Source: Oligoflexia bacterium (GTDB lineage: Bacteria > Bdellovibrionota_C > UBA2361 > JAFLCA01). From it: a stretch of 64,000 nt of DNA. The notes under the pieces are model-generated. The model did no database searches, was not told the origin of the DNA, and saw nothing but the letters and a program-made list of their open reading frames with translations. Made by a program: the position numbers and the translations under genes. Below are positions 17,689-24,960 of the stretch, one piece after another. Each line of letters begins with the position of its first letter. The stretch's first letter is position 1. The DNA is taken from NCBI GenBank assembly GCA_019694465.1, contig JAIBBV010000003.1, positions 1-64,000 of the forward strand, read 5' to 3'.

Positions 17689-18801
17689 CTACACGTTGAA
17701 TCTAAAGTGCACGATGTCGCCATCACGCATAAGATATTCCTTGCCCTCAACACGCAAGCGACCCTTCTCCTTGGCGCCTAATTCTCCGCCAAAGTTAATA
17801 TAGTCTTCGTACGAAATGACCTCAGCACGAATAAAGCCACGCTCGAAATCTGTGTGAATTTTTCCGGCTGCTTGCGGACACAGTGTGCCATTTTTGATGG
17901 TCCAGGCATGTGTCTCTTTAGGGCCAACAGTGAAAAATGTAATCAGCTCTAGAAGCTTGTAGCCCGCGATAGTTAGGCGATCCAAGCCGGACATCTCTAC
18001 CCCGATAGCTTGCATGTATTCCTTACGCTCTTCGGGTGCCAACTCAGCAATTTCTGACTCAACTTTACCGGAAATTACTACCACTTTGGATCCTCGCTCA
18101 TGAGCCAGACGAGCTACCTGGTCTACATAGCGCTCTCCGGCTGGGTCCGGAGTCGTCGTAACATCAGCCTCTTGGACATTTGCAACAAATAGGGTGGGCT
18201 TGGCAGTTAGAAGATTGGAGGTTACAGCTGAAACTAGCTCGGGCGAGGCCTTAGATTGGAAAGTCCTCGCGGGTTGCCCCTTCGATAGATGAGCCTCTAG
18301 CTCCTGAAGCACGGCGAACTGCGCCTTGGCTTCCTTGTCGCCAGACTTGGCAGTCTTCTCAACCTTGCTTAGCATCTTTTGCGTCGAATCAAGGTCGGAC
18401 AAAGTTAACTCAATATCGATGGTCTCAATGTCACGAATCGGGTCCACTTTGCCGTCAACGTGAATTATGTTGCTGTCGTCAAAACAACGCACGACATGCG
18501 CAACAGCATCGACACTTCGAATGTGCCCCAAGAATTGATTGCCTAGGCCTTCACCCTTAGAAGCACCACGAATGAGACCAGCAATGTCAACAAAGGTAAT
18601 TTGGGTCGGAATGATCTTTTCAGACTTAGCGAGCTTGGCTAATACATCTAGACGCGGATCGGGCACAGGCACGGCCCCAGTGTTAGGCTCAATGGTGCAA
18701 AAAGGGAAGTTGGCAGCAGCGGCTTTGGCCGACGTGAGGGCGTTAAAAATGGTGGACTTGCCGACGTTTGGTAAGCCAATTATTCCACATGTAAATCCCA
18801 C
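17689..18801 (-). CDS. ychF: Redox-regulated ribosome-binding ATPase YchF (Obg family)
   Basis: YchF/OLA1 is a universally conserved P-loop NTPase that prefers ATP and binds ribosomes. The 370-residue product shows the G1 loop GLPNVGKSTIFNALT at the N-terminus, the YchF-specific NTGAVPVPDPRLD, G3 VDIAGLIRGASKGEGLGNQF, a coiled-coil insertion (about 130-200) and the C-terminal TGS domain (FTVGPKETHAWTIKNG, FERGFIRAEVISYEDYI, LMRDGDIVHFRFNV). It is monocistronic on the minus strand, with a long non-coding repeat region upstream of its start. Confidence 0.97.
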   Translation of the reverse strand: MGFTCGIIGLPNVGKSTIFNALTSAKAAAANFPFCTIEPNTGAVPVPDPRLDVLAKLAKSEKIIPTQITFVDIAGLIRGASKGEGLGNQFLGHIRSVDAVAHVVRCFDDSNIIHVDGKVDPIRDIETIDIELTLSDLDSTQKMLSKVEKTAKSGDKEAKAQFAVLQELEAHLSKGQPARTFQSKASPELVSAVTSNLLTAKPTLFVANVQEADVTTTPDPAGERYVDQVARLAHERGSKVVVISGKVESEIAELAPEERKEYMQAIGVEMSGLDRLTIAGYKLLELITFFTVGPKETHAWTIKNGTLCPQAAGKIHTDFERGFIRAEVISYEDYINFGGELGAKEKGRLRVEGKEYLMRDGDIVHFRFNV

Positions 18802-18893
18802 AACTACCTCACTACAATCAAAAATGTATGGCTGGGCTATTTTAGGGCTTCCCCGAGGCTTCGGTGATCAATTTATAGAACTGACTATTAGGT

Positions 18894-19149
18894 AACTTTG
18901 ATCCAAACCACAGAGAGCACGGAAGCCACAAAGAATGGGAATTCTCCAGCGCTGCGCCCATAGGCTTTCGCTTCGTTCAAATGTATGGCTTCATCTTTCT
19001 CTGTGTTCTCTGAGAGCTCTGTGGTTAATTAATTCACTGACTGGCTGAGAATTAACTTTGATTTAAACCACAGAGAGCACAGAGGCCACGGAGACTGGAA
19101 ATTCTCCAGCGCTGTGTCCATCCATTCTCACTTCATTCAAATGTATGGC
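18894..19149. repeat. Two 96-nt direct repeat units with internal inverted arms
   Basis: Units at 18894-18989 and 19054-19149 both run from AACTTTGAT through AAACCACAGAGAGCAC to TTCAAATGTATGGC, with modest divergence. Between them (about 18996-19029), an inverted copy of the first part appears (CTCTGTGTTCTCTG through CTCTGTGGTT), so the first unit is bracketed by imperfect inverted repeats. The ACCACAGAG-type motif resembles intergenic repeats I know from several Deltaproteobacteria-like genomes. It looks like a non-coding, MITE-like or palindromic repeat. Confidence 0.8.
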
Positions 19150-19262
19150 CCCACCTGGACTTGCCGAGTTGGCTTTGCTCGCGCGTAGGCGCTCGCGGTT
19201 CAAGTCCTGGATGTGTCCATCCATTCTCACTTCGTTCAAATGTATGGCCCCACCTGGACTTG
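19113..19262. repeat. 51-nt direct repeat that includes the tRNA 3' end
   Basis: Copies at 19113-19163 and 19212-19262 differ at one position and lie 99 nt apart. Each ends with the tRNA 3' sequence (TGGCCCCACCTGGACTTG on the plus strand). The second copy runs on into the intact tRNA-Ile2. The first breaks off into a palindromic stretch, so it is a tRNA 3'-end fragment. The spacer 19154-19210 contains an inverted T-arm (GGTTCAAGTCCTGG at 19197-19210). Confidence 0.85.
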
Positions 19263-19318
19263 AACCAGGGACCTACCGGTTATGAGCCGGCTGCTCTAAC
19301 CAACTGAGCTATAGGGCC
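19245..19318 (-). tRNA. tRNA with CAT anticodon, probably tRNA-Ile2 (lysidine type)
   Basis: Read on the minus strand, the acceptor is GGCCCTA paired with TGGGGCC, followed by T8-A9 and a GCTC D-stem. The anticodon arm CCGGC/CCGGT has loop TCATAA (anticodon CAT), and the T-arm CCTGG/CCAGG has loop TTCAAGT. The discriminator is A and no CCA is encoded. Acceptor and T-arm are closer to bacterial tRNA-Ile2 (CAT modified to lysidine) than to elongator tRNA-Met, but CAT alone cannot settle which. Broken copies of the same gene flank it. Confidence 0.9.
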
Positions 19319-19363
19319 ACATTACATTTCTAAACTTATGGCTTGCGCCAAAGTTCGTTACAG

Positions 19364-19457
19364 GAGCCGGCTCACTTGTTCGTGAGCTATGCTCACGAAC
19401 AACCCCCGGAGGGATAGCACTACCCGGCTGCTCTAACCAACTGAGCTATAGGGTCAC
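19364..19457 (-). pseudogene. Broken tRNA-Ile2 copy interrupted by a 51-nt hairpin insert
   Basis: Positions 19424-19457 repeat 34 nt of the 5' half of the tRNA at 19287-19320 with one mismatch. The matching anticodon-side fragment GAGCCGGCT lies at 19364-19372. Between them is a 51-nt insert (19373-19423) flanked on both sides by CCGGCT. No T-arm or 3' acceptor is present, so this copy cannot be a functional tRNA. Confidence 0.8.
19376..19402. repeat. 12-bp perfect hairpin inside the broken tRNA copy
   Basis: TTGTTCGTGAGC (19376-19387) and GCTCACGAACAA (19391-19402) are exact reverse complements with a 3-nt TAT loop. No T-run follows. It forms the core of the 51-nt insert in the tRNA fragment. 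Confidence 0.9.
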
Positions 19458-19643
19458 ATCTAGCAGGCAGCAATATCCGAATTCTTGGCCAAGCTGTCAA
19501 AGGGGCGCGGCCATATTCTTGGCCCCCGGCCTAATCTCTAATTTTATTGCTATTTCACGCCTCCTAGCCAGCTTGCCGTTGCTAGTTTCCTTAGCTACAG
19601 GCTATTGTGCTTTAACACTAAAAAATGCCAGGGGAGGCTGCCC

Positions 19644-20378
19644 ATGAGTGAGATTAATCTTACCCTAATAAACAATCTCCTCGCTCTATCTAAGCTCGAT
19701 GGCTCCCTGGCCCATATCGTCTCTGAGCGAAAGCGCTGGGACTCCGAGGTCAAGGCTCGCGTACAAGAGCGCAATAAAGCTCAAGCTTCCTATCAGGCCA
19801 AGCTGAAGCAATTTGAAGATAGGCGTTCTTTGTGTAAGCAGGAGGAGAAGAACCTAGGCGAAGAACGCCAGCGCCTCACCGAGCGCCGCAAGGCACTAAA
19901 AACTCTCGGTACCTACAAGCTTCAGCAGGCAGCCGAGCGTGAGATTGAGCACATTAACCGAGAGCTCAATTCGCGAGAAGAAGGGTTGATTAAAATGATC
20001 TCTGAAGCTGAAGTGTTAGAAAAGGAAGTTGCTGCGCTAAGTGATGCCTTGCAGAAGGCGCAAACAACCCTAAGCCAGCTTGAGGAAAAGGCTAAGACAG
20101 ATTTGTCGGATTTGGAAACTCGCGAACGCGAATACAAAGCTGAGCGGGAGAGCTTGGTGCCACAACTAGACGCTGCAAGTATTACTACCTACAACAAGGT
20201 CAGAGATAAGCACCCCGGGAGCGCCATCGCTATGGTCAGCAACAACTCTTGCACCGGATGCTTTATGCAGATTGGCCCTCAATTGGTGGTGCAAGTTGCC
20301 AAGGGCTTAGCTTTACAGCGCTGCCCTGGCTGCGGGCGCATTCTTTACCTGTCGCCTGATGCGGCAAAGCCCAAATAG
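19644..20378 (+). CDS. Coiled-coil protein with C4 zinc ribbon (DUF164/CdsZ-like)
   Basis: The 244-residue protein is almost entirely charged coiled coil (about residues 20-185) and ends in a C4 zinc ribbon with CTGCFMQIG and CPGCGRILY (two CxxC pairs). This is the zf-RING_7/DUF164 architecture found across bacteria. Members include Chlamydia CdsZ and Helicobacter HP0958, the latter a flagellar chaperone and mRNA-binding protein, but no general function is agreed. AGGGGAGG precedes the ATG at 19644 at good spacing. It lies directly upstream of rnpB, a linkage I recall from other bacteria. Confidence 0.88.
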   Translation: MSEINLTLINNLLALSKLDGSLAHIVSERKRWDSEVKARVQERNKAQASYQAKLKQFEDRRSLCKQEEKNLGEERQRLTERRKALKTLGTYKLQQAAEREIEHINRELNSREEGLIKMISEAEVLEKEVAALSDALQKAQTTLSQLEEKAKTDLSDLETREREYKAERESLVPQLDAASITTYNKVRDKHPGSAIAMVSNNSCTGCFMQIGPQLVVQVAKGLALQRCPGCGRILYLSPDAAKPK

Positions 20379-20385
20379 GGCCTGC

Positions 20386-20414
20386 TTGGCCAGTCTATAG
20401 AATCTCTGTATAAT
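20386..20414 (+). promoter_or_regulatory. Sigma-70-type promoter for rnpB
   Basis: TTGGCC (20386-20391) and a perfect TATAAT (20409-20414) are separated by 17 nt. Transcription should begin near 20421, about 33 nt before the P1 helix of RNase P RNA, leaving a short leader that can fold (CCTG...CAGG) and would be trimmed. Confidence 0.8.
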
Positions 20415-20453
20415 GGAACTTCCACCTGTGCTTACCGGCAGGAGGGGCAGTAA

Positions 20454-20882
20454 GGAAGAGTAGTTCGCGCGATCGCCGCCGTAATGACATGTGGGCGCAA
20501 GCCCAGCACAAATTGCGGGGGAGGAAAGTCGGGACTTTTTAGGGCAGGTCGGCTGTTAACGGCAGCTCCGGGTGACCGGAGGAAAGTGCCACAGAGAAGA
20601 AGGTAACCGAACTGCAGCGGGTTTCCGCTGTGGTGGTTAAAGTGAAAAGGTGGGGTAAGAGCCCACCAGCAGAGGGGTAACTCGCTGGCTTGGTAAACCC
20701 CGGCCGAAGCAAGAGCAAATATGAAAGCTGGCCCTGAGCTTGCTCAGGGCAGGGCGCTGCCCGCGCCTTGTTTTCGGGTAGCCTCGCTTGAGCGCTGTGG
20801 CAACACAGCGCCTAGATGAATGATCGCGGACGTCCCTTTTCGAAGGGGCGCCACAGAATCCCGCTTATACGACTACTCTTCC
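20454..20882 (+). ncRNA. rnpB: RNase P RNA (type A)
   Basis: The catalytic RNA of RNase P, which matures tRNA 5' ends. The P1 helix is a perfect 11-bp pairing of GGAAGAGTAGT (20454-20464) with ACTACTCTTCC (20872-20882). Conserved core elements occur in order: GAGGAAAGTCGGGAC, CACAGAGAAGAAGGTAACCG, GGTAAGAGCCCACCAG, GGTAAACCCCG, ATGAATGATCGCGGACG and ACAGAATCCCGCTTAT. The length of about 429 nt is in the upper range for bacterial type A RNAs. The 3' end of P1 abuts the stop codon of the opposing gene at 20883. Confidence 0.97.
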
Positions 20883-21209
20883 TTAGTTTCCCTTACGTGC
20901 GTCGCGGATAGCTAAAGTACGCGCGATCTGCGTGACCTTTGCTTCGGTTGAGAGCAGTTTCCCGTACAACAGCACATATACAAAGACCGAGCCGCTTGCG
21001 AATAGGTAAAACAATAGATCTGCGCCGCGTCCAACTCCAAATGACTGAGCGAAGCGATTGGTAGCTTCGGGGAAAGTAATCGCAAGCACTTGCAGTGCAA
21101 AGATAAATAGAGCTAGTAATCGATCCACTAATACGGAGCGGAAGAAGCGCAAGTAGGCTAGCAGCGCTAACATCGAGATGATTAGCAGGGCTGGTTGAAT
21201 AAGTTTCAT
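20883..21209 (-). CDS. DUF2304 small membrane protein
   Basis: The 108-residue protein has three hydrophobic segments (about 5-20, 28-50 and 60-85) and a charged C-terminal tail (KLLSTEAKVTQIARTLAIRD). It matches the DUF2304 pattern in length, topology and its position immediately after a DPM1-like glycosyltransferase gene, which it overlaps by 4 nt (its ATG overlaps the upstream stop). DUF2304 proteins are thought to assist polyprenyl-phosphate glycosyltransferases in the membrane. Its stop codon touches the 3' end of rnpB on the other strand. Confidence 0.8.
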   Translation of the reverse strand: MKLIQPALLIISMLALLAYLRFFRSVLVDRLLALFIFALQVLAITFPEATNRFAQSFGVGRGADLLFYLFASGSVFVYVLLYGKLLSTEAKVTQIARTLAIRDARKGN

Positions 21210-21898
21210 CGCCTAAGCATCCCGGTAATTGAATCCCATATGATATTGAATGAGTTGCTTGCCCGTTGCCCCTTGCTCGTCGAGTAATCGGTATAGCTGA
21301 TATGCACTGGCACTTCCACAAATTTCAATTTGTGCTGCGCAACAAGTGAAAGAATCTCACTAGCGTGCGCCATGCGGTTTTGGGTGATTCGAATTTTTCG
21401 TGCTGCTTCTGCACGTAAAGCACGCAATCCATTATGCGTGTCACTAATATTCAGTCCCGTGCTTAGTCGTGTCATTAATGTGGCAAGTTTTAGCAAAGTG
21501 CGCCGAGCCCCGCCCATATTGTGAGCTGCGCCTCCGGTAGTAAAACGAGAACCAAGTGCAACATCAGCCTTATGTTTATCTAGCCCTTCTAACAGAGCTG
21601 GTATGTCGGCCGCAGAATGTTGGCCATCTGCATCAAATGTGACCAGAGCTTCAGCTCCGTTGCTGAGGGCATAATCGATGCCAGTTTGAATGGCCGCGCC
21701 TTGCCCAAGATTTATGCAATGGCGGCAAACATGAGCTCTGGAGCGTTCAGCGATCTCGGCAGTAGTATCTGGCGAGCAGTCATCAACCACCACGATCTGA
21801 TACTTAGTTGCGGCAAGGCTATCCAAGACAGCGCCAATAACTGAGGCCTCCCGGTAGGCAGGTACAATAATCCAGACTTTTTCGAAATTAATACTCAC
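21206..21898 (-). CDS. Family 2 glycosyltransferase, polyprenyl-phosphate glycosyltransferase type
   Basis: The 230-residue GT-A enzyme resembles dolichol-phosphate mannose synthase. Seen in order: VWIIVPAYREASVIGAVLDS, IVVVDDCSPDTT, NLGQGAAIQTGIDYAL, the DXD-type TFDADGQHSAADI, and GSRFTTGGAAHNMGG. Such enzymes transfer a sugar from a nucleotide donor to undecaprenyl phosphate, supplying flipped lipid-linked sugars to GT-C transferases. There is no C-terminal membrane domain; the overlapping DUF2304 gene downstream may supply membrane anchoring. Confidence 0.88.
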   Translation of the reverse strand: MSINFEKVWIIVPAYREASVIGAVLDSLAATKYQIVVVDDCSPDTTAEIAERSRAHVCRHCINLGQGAAIQTGIDYALSNGAEALVTFDADGQHSAADIPALLEGLDKHKADVALGSRFTTGGAAHNMGGARRTLLKLATLMTRLSTGLNISDTHNGLRALRAEAARKIRITQNRMAHASEILSLVAQHKLKFVEVPVHISYTDYSTSKGQRASNSFNIIWDSITGMLRR

Positions 21899-21983
21899 CT
21901 AAGCTTGCCTATCGTGAACAATATACTTACCGCAATTGTTTATTGTGCAGGAATCCGTAACAAGACGCAGCCTACTACGATAA

Positions 21984-21995
21984 GCGATATATCGC
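21984..21995. promoter_or_regulatory. Perfect 12-bp palindrome GCGATATATCGC
   Basis: A self-complementary 12-mer in the 266-nt gap between two divergent genes (glycosyltransferase and first mutase). Related GCGATAT/ATATCGC arms occur near 56721-56751 and 11718-11732. It may be an operator or part of a dispersed repeat. Confidence 0.35.
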
Positions 21996-22089
21996 CTGCA
22001 ATAGGGGCAAGTGCAGCCAAGCAATCTTCAACTTAGTCCTGCTTGCGGCTTAGCTCCCAAGTGCCTCACTGTGCCCTAACATTGTCATT

Positions 22090-22106
22090 GATTCTGAATC
22101 AGAATC
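22090..22106. promoter_or_regulatory. 17-bp dyad upstream of the mutase genes
   Basis: GATTCTGA-A-TCAGAATC is a perfect 8+1+8 dyad, 58 nt before the ATG of the first UDP-galactopyranose mutase homologue. Its size and A/T richness fit a dimeric repressor site, with some likeness to Fur-family operators. The regulator is unknown. Confidence 0.4.
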
Positions 22107-22164
22107 GTTATTGGTCTTTGCCTGATAAGCATGCTATAGAACTGGAGATTTTGTCGCAAGCGTT

Positions 22165-23286
22165 ATGGAAGACTACGATTTACTAATCTGTGGAGCAGGG
22201 CCAGTTGGCAGTGTTATCGCCAACCGTGCTGCAGAAGAACTTGGTTGGAAGGTGCTTGTAGTTGAAAAGCGCCATCACGTAGCTGGTAATTGTTTTGATG
22301 AGTTCCATCAAAGCGGAGTCATGATCCATCGCTATGGTCCCCATTACTTCCGAACCAATAACGAGGAGCTACTTAGTTATCTTAGTCGTTTCACGGACTG
22401 GGTGCCTGGAAACTATATAGTTAAGAGCTGTACGCGCGGCGAACTCTTCCCATTCCCGATTAATCTGCTGACGCTTGAGCAGTTCTTTAAACGTTCTTTT
22501 AGCGCTGAGGAGGCTGAAGCCTTTCTTCGTGAGAAGGCCATAAAAATTGAAACGCCGCAAAACTCCGAAGAGTTTGTACTCAGTCGGGTTGGAAGAGAGA
22601 TGTATGAAGCATTCTATAAAGGCTATACCGAGAAACAGTGGGGTGTTTCGCCGAGCGAGTTAGATCCTTCCGTCTGTGGTCGTATCCCCATCCGTTATAA
22701 TAGGGATTGTCGCTACGTTGATCACAAACACCAGCTGACTCCAAAGCTTGGGTTTACAGAACTGTTTAGACGAATGCTGGATGTCCCACGTGTGAAGGTC
22801 CTGTTGAATTCAAATTTCTTGGAAATCTCACGCTCGATTCAGCCGAAATTCGCCACAGTTTTTACCGGCCCAATTGATGAATATTTTGGGTTTCGATTTG
22901 GCAAGCTACCTTGGCGCAGCTTGCACTTTGACTTTGTAGGTTATAACGAGAAATTCCGTCAGCCTTGTGTACAGATAAACTATCCCAACGATTATTTGTA
23001 CACACGCACGGTTGAAATTAAGCATGTCACTCATCAAGACTGCCCAAATACTGTTATTAGCTATGAATATTCGCGGGCTGAAGGCGATCCGTATTATCCT
23101 GTGCCAGCCAAGCCTAACGAACAGCTATTTCAGCGATATTGGCAGTTAGCGCAGGAAGAAGAGCGTAGCCGCTCAGTCTACTTTGTCGGGCGATTAGCTA
23201 CCTATCGTTATTACAATACAGATCAAGTTATTGAGGAAGCTTTTAAGACGTTTGATAAGATCAAGGCGCGGCACAAGGCCGCGTAG
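22165..23286 (+). CDS. UDP-galactopyranose mutase homologue, divergent copy
   Basis: The 373-residue flavoprotein belongs to the mutase family that interconverts UDP-pyranose and UDP-furanose sugars through an FAD adduct. The FAD-binding N-terminus is LLICGAGPVGSVIANRAAEE with VVEKRHHVAGNCFD and HRYGPHYFRTNN. The active-site region has FYKGYTEKQWGVSP and GRIPIRYNRDCRYVDH, and the C-terminus has YTRTVEIKHV and VGRLATYRYYNTDQVI. It departs from standard UGMs where YNDNYFxDxYxGMP is usual (here CRYVDHKHQLTP). It could therefore use a different nucleotide sugar. It is 3 nt from the second copy. Confidence 0.85.
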   Translation: MEDYDLLICGAGPVGSVIANRAAEELGWKVLVVEKRHHVAGNCFDEFHQSGVMIHRYGPHYFRTNNEELLSYLSRFTDWVPGNYIVKSCTRGELFPFPINLLTLEQFFKRSFSAEEAEAFLREKAIKIETPQNSEEFVLSRVGREMYEAFYKGYTEKQWGVSPSELDPSVCGRIPIRYNRDCRYVDHKHQLTPKLGFTELFRRMLDVPRVKVLLNSNFLEISRSIQPKFATVFTGPIDEYFGFRFGKLPWRSLHFDFVGYNEKFRQPCVQINYPNDYLYTRTVEIKHVTHQDCPNTVISYEYSRAEGDPYYPVPAKPNEQLFQRYWQLAQEEERSRSVYFVGRLATYRYYNTDQVIEEAFKTFDKIKARHKAA

Positions 23287-23289
23287 TGC

Positions 23290-24486
23290 GTGGATGTTAT
23301 GGTAAGTGCGCCGCTAGGTAATCTGAAGGGGCTCAAATTTTGCGTAGTGGGGAGCGGCTATTTTGGTGCTGTAGTCTCTGAGCGCATAGCTAATGATTTA
23401 GGCGAATCGGTGCTGGTGCTAGAAAAGCGCGAGCATATCGGTGGTAATAGTTTCTCAGAAATTGATTCTGCTACCGGTATTGAGGTCCATAAATATGGCT
23501 CGCATATTTTTCATACTAACAATAAAGAGGTATGGGATTACATAAACCGCTTTTCGGGTTTCAATAGTTACAGACACCGCGTGTGGACCACCTTCAAGGG
23601 CAAGGTCTATTCAATGCCGATTAATTTGGCCACAATTAATAATTATTATGGGCTAAACTTAAAGCCGAGCGAGGCACGCGAGTTTCTACGCAAAGAAATT
23701 GAACGCGATGCGATTCCCAATCCGGCTAACTTAGAGCAAAAAGCCGTTTCTCTGATTGGCAGGCCTTTGTACGAGGCCTTTATCAAGGGTTACAGTGAAA
23801 AGCAGTGGGAAACTGAACTTAGCAAGCTTCCACCCTCTATTATTACGCGTTTGCCGGTGCGCTTCGATTTTAACGATCGTTACTTTGATGACCCATATGA
23901 AGGCATGCCGTTAGATGGGTACTTCAAGATATTTGAGCGAATGCTTGCGAGCGACAAGATTCGGGTGGTCAAAGGGATAGATTTTTTTCAGGTGCGCTCG
24001 CAACTACCAGCAGACTGCTTAATTATTTACACAGGACCTATTGATCGTTTTTTTGACTATAAGCATGGTCACCTGGGCTGGCGCACTCTGGACTTCGAGC
24101 GCGAGACAGTTCCAGTCGCCGACTATCAAGGAACATCGGTAATGAACTACGCGGAACGCGCAGTTCCTTATACGCGTATACATGAATTTCGTCATTACCA
24201 TCCTGAGCGTAAGCATAGCGAAACAGGCAGTGTTATTTTTCGTGAGTTTTCGCGCTTCGCCAAGCGCGGCGAGGAGCCATACTATCCAATTAATACCGAC
24301 CAGGATAAGCAGATGTTCGAACGCTATCGCGAGGAAATGAAGTCCCAGTCCAATGTAATCTTTGGCGGGCGTCTTGCTACATATAAGTACTTGGATATGC
24401 ATCAAGTTATAGGTGCTGCTTTGCTAGCTTACGAGCGTGATATTAGACCACGATTGACTGGCAAGCCGTGGAATGTTGTAAGGTAA
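23290..24486 (+). CDS. glf: UDP-galactopyranose mutase, canonical copy
   Basis: UGM makes UDP-galactofuranose, the donor for Galf-containing surface glycans. This 398-residue copy keeps the classic motifs: FCVVGSGYFGAVVSERIA, LEKREHIGGNSFSE, HKYGSHIFHTNNKEVWDYI, RVWTTFKGKVYSMPINL, FIKGYSEKQWETELSKLP, VRFDFNDRYFDDPYEGMP, and VPYTRIHEFRHYHPE followed by FGGRLATYKYLDMHQVI. The GTG at 23290 gives a short N-terminal extension; ATG 23299 is an alternative. The tandem arrangement with the divergent copy suggests either duplication and specialisation or a pair acting on two sugars. Confidence 0.94.
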   Translation: MDVMVSAPLGNLKGLKFCVVGSGYFGAVVSERIANDLGESVLVLEKREHIGGNSFSEIDSATGIEVHKYGSHIFHTNNKEVWDYINRFSGFNSYRHRVWTTFKGKVYSMPINLATINNYYGLNLKPSEAREFLRKEIERDAIPNPANLEQKAVSLIGRPLYEAFIKGYSEKQWETELSKLPPSIITRLPVRFDFNDRYFDDPYEGMPLDGYFKIFERMLASDKIRVVKGIDFFQVRSQLPADCLIIYTGPIDRFFDYKHGHLGWRTLDFERETVPVADYQGTSVMNYAERAVPYTRIHEFRHYHPERKHSETGSVIFREFSRFAKRGEEPYYPINTDQDKQMFERYREEMKSQSNVIFGGRLATYKYLDMHQVIGAALLAYERDIRPRLTGKPWNVVR

Positions 24487-24554
24487 GGATCGCGTTTATA
24501 TACCGATTGGACATGCAGAGCTTTTTAAGGATACTCAGCTCAGGACTTCGGCGC

Positions 24555-24830
24555 ATGGAGAGCCTGCGAGCCCTCGCCTTAGGCTGTATGCTAGTCCTCA
24601 TGCTCCCTCATCTTCATGTTGAGCAGGGAATCGAGAGGTCATTAAAGGCTACCTGTTCTCTATGTGCCACGATTCAAGCCTCTGCTTTGCCTGAAGTAGC
24701 TAAGAATTGCACGCAGCTTGAAGAGAACCTCATTCGCCCATCAATCGGTTTTCGATCGATCAGCTCGATTCAACCAAGCTCTATTCCACGTGAGCTACTA
24801 GGCCGAGCGCCTCCCATGTGCTCTCTTTAG
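24555..24830 (+). CDS. Small DUF2946-like protein at head of metal-uptake cluster
   Basis: The 91-residue protein starts with a hydrophobic segment (LALGCMLVLMLPHLHVEQ) and then has CSLCATIQAS, a downstream Cys, and a C-terminal GRAPPMCSL. The CxxC plus terminal R-[AG]-P-P layout resembles small DUF2946-type proteins that sit next to metal-regulated receptor or transport genes. This fits the porin and metal-binding protein genes downstream. ATG 24513 is an alternative start that would add 14 residues. It overlaps no other gene; identification is tentative. Confidence 0.5.
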   Translation: MESLRALALGCMLVLMLPHLHVEQGIERSLKATCSLCATIQASALPEVAKNCTQLEENLIRPSIGFRSISSIQPSSIPRELLGRAPPMCSL

Positions 24831-24960
24831 TTCCTTTGGTCACGTGTTATTCAGGTCCCGTAGATAGGTCCTATTGCTTAGCCTTGTGAGTGTTATCTGA
24901 TCTAGGGGATCTACTCACGGCGTAAAGTCACATTATATTTATCAAGACTAAATTATTTTT

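Noticed and set aside
19054..19262. CRISPR-like repeats near tRNA-Ile2
   Set aside because: The repeats are few, unequal and contain tRNA sequence; there are no regular spacers and no cas genes.
20893..21321. Long minus-strand frame over the DUF2304 gene
   Set aside because: It is in another frame of the DUF2304 and glycosyltransferase genes, which carry clear family content; its product has none.
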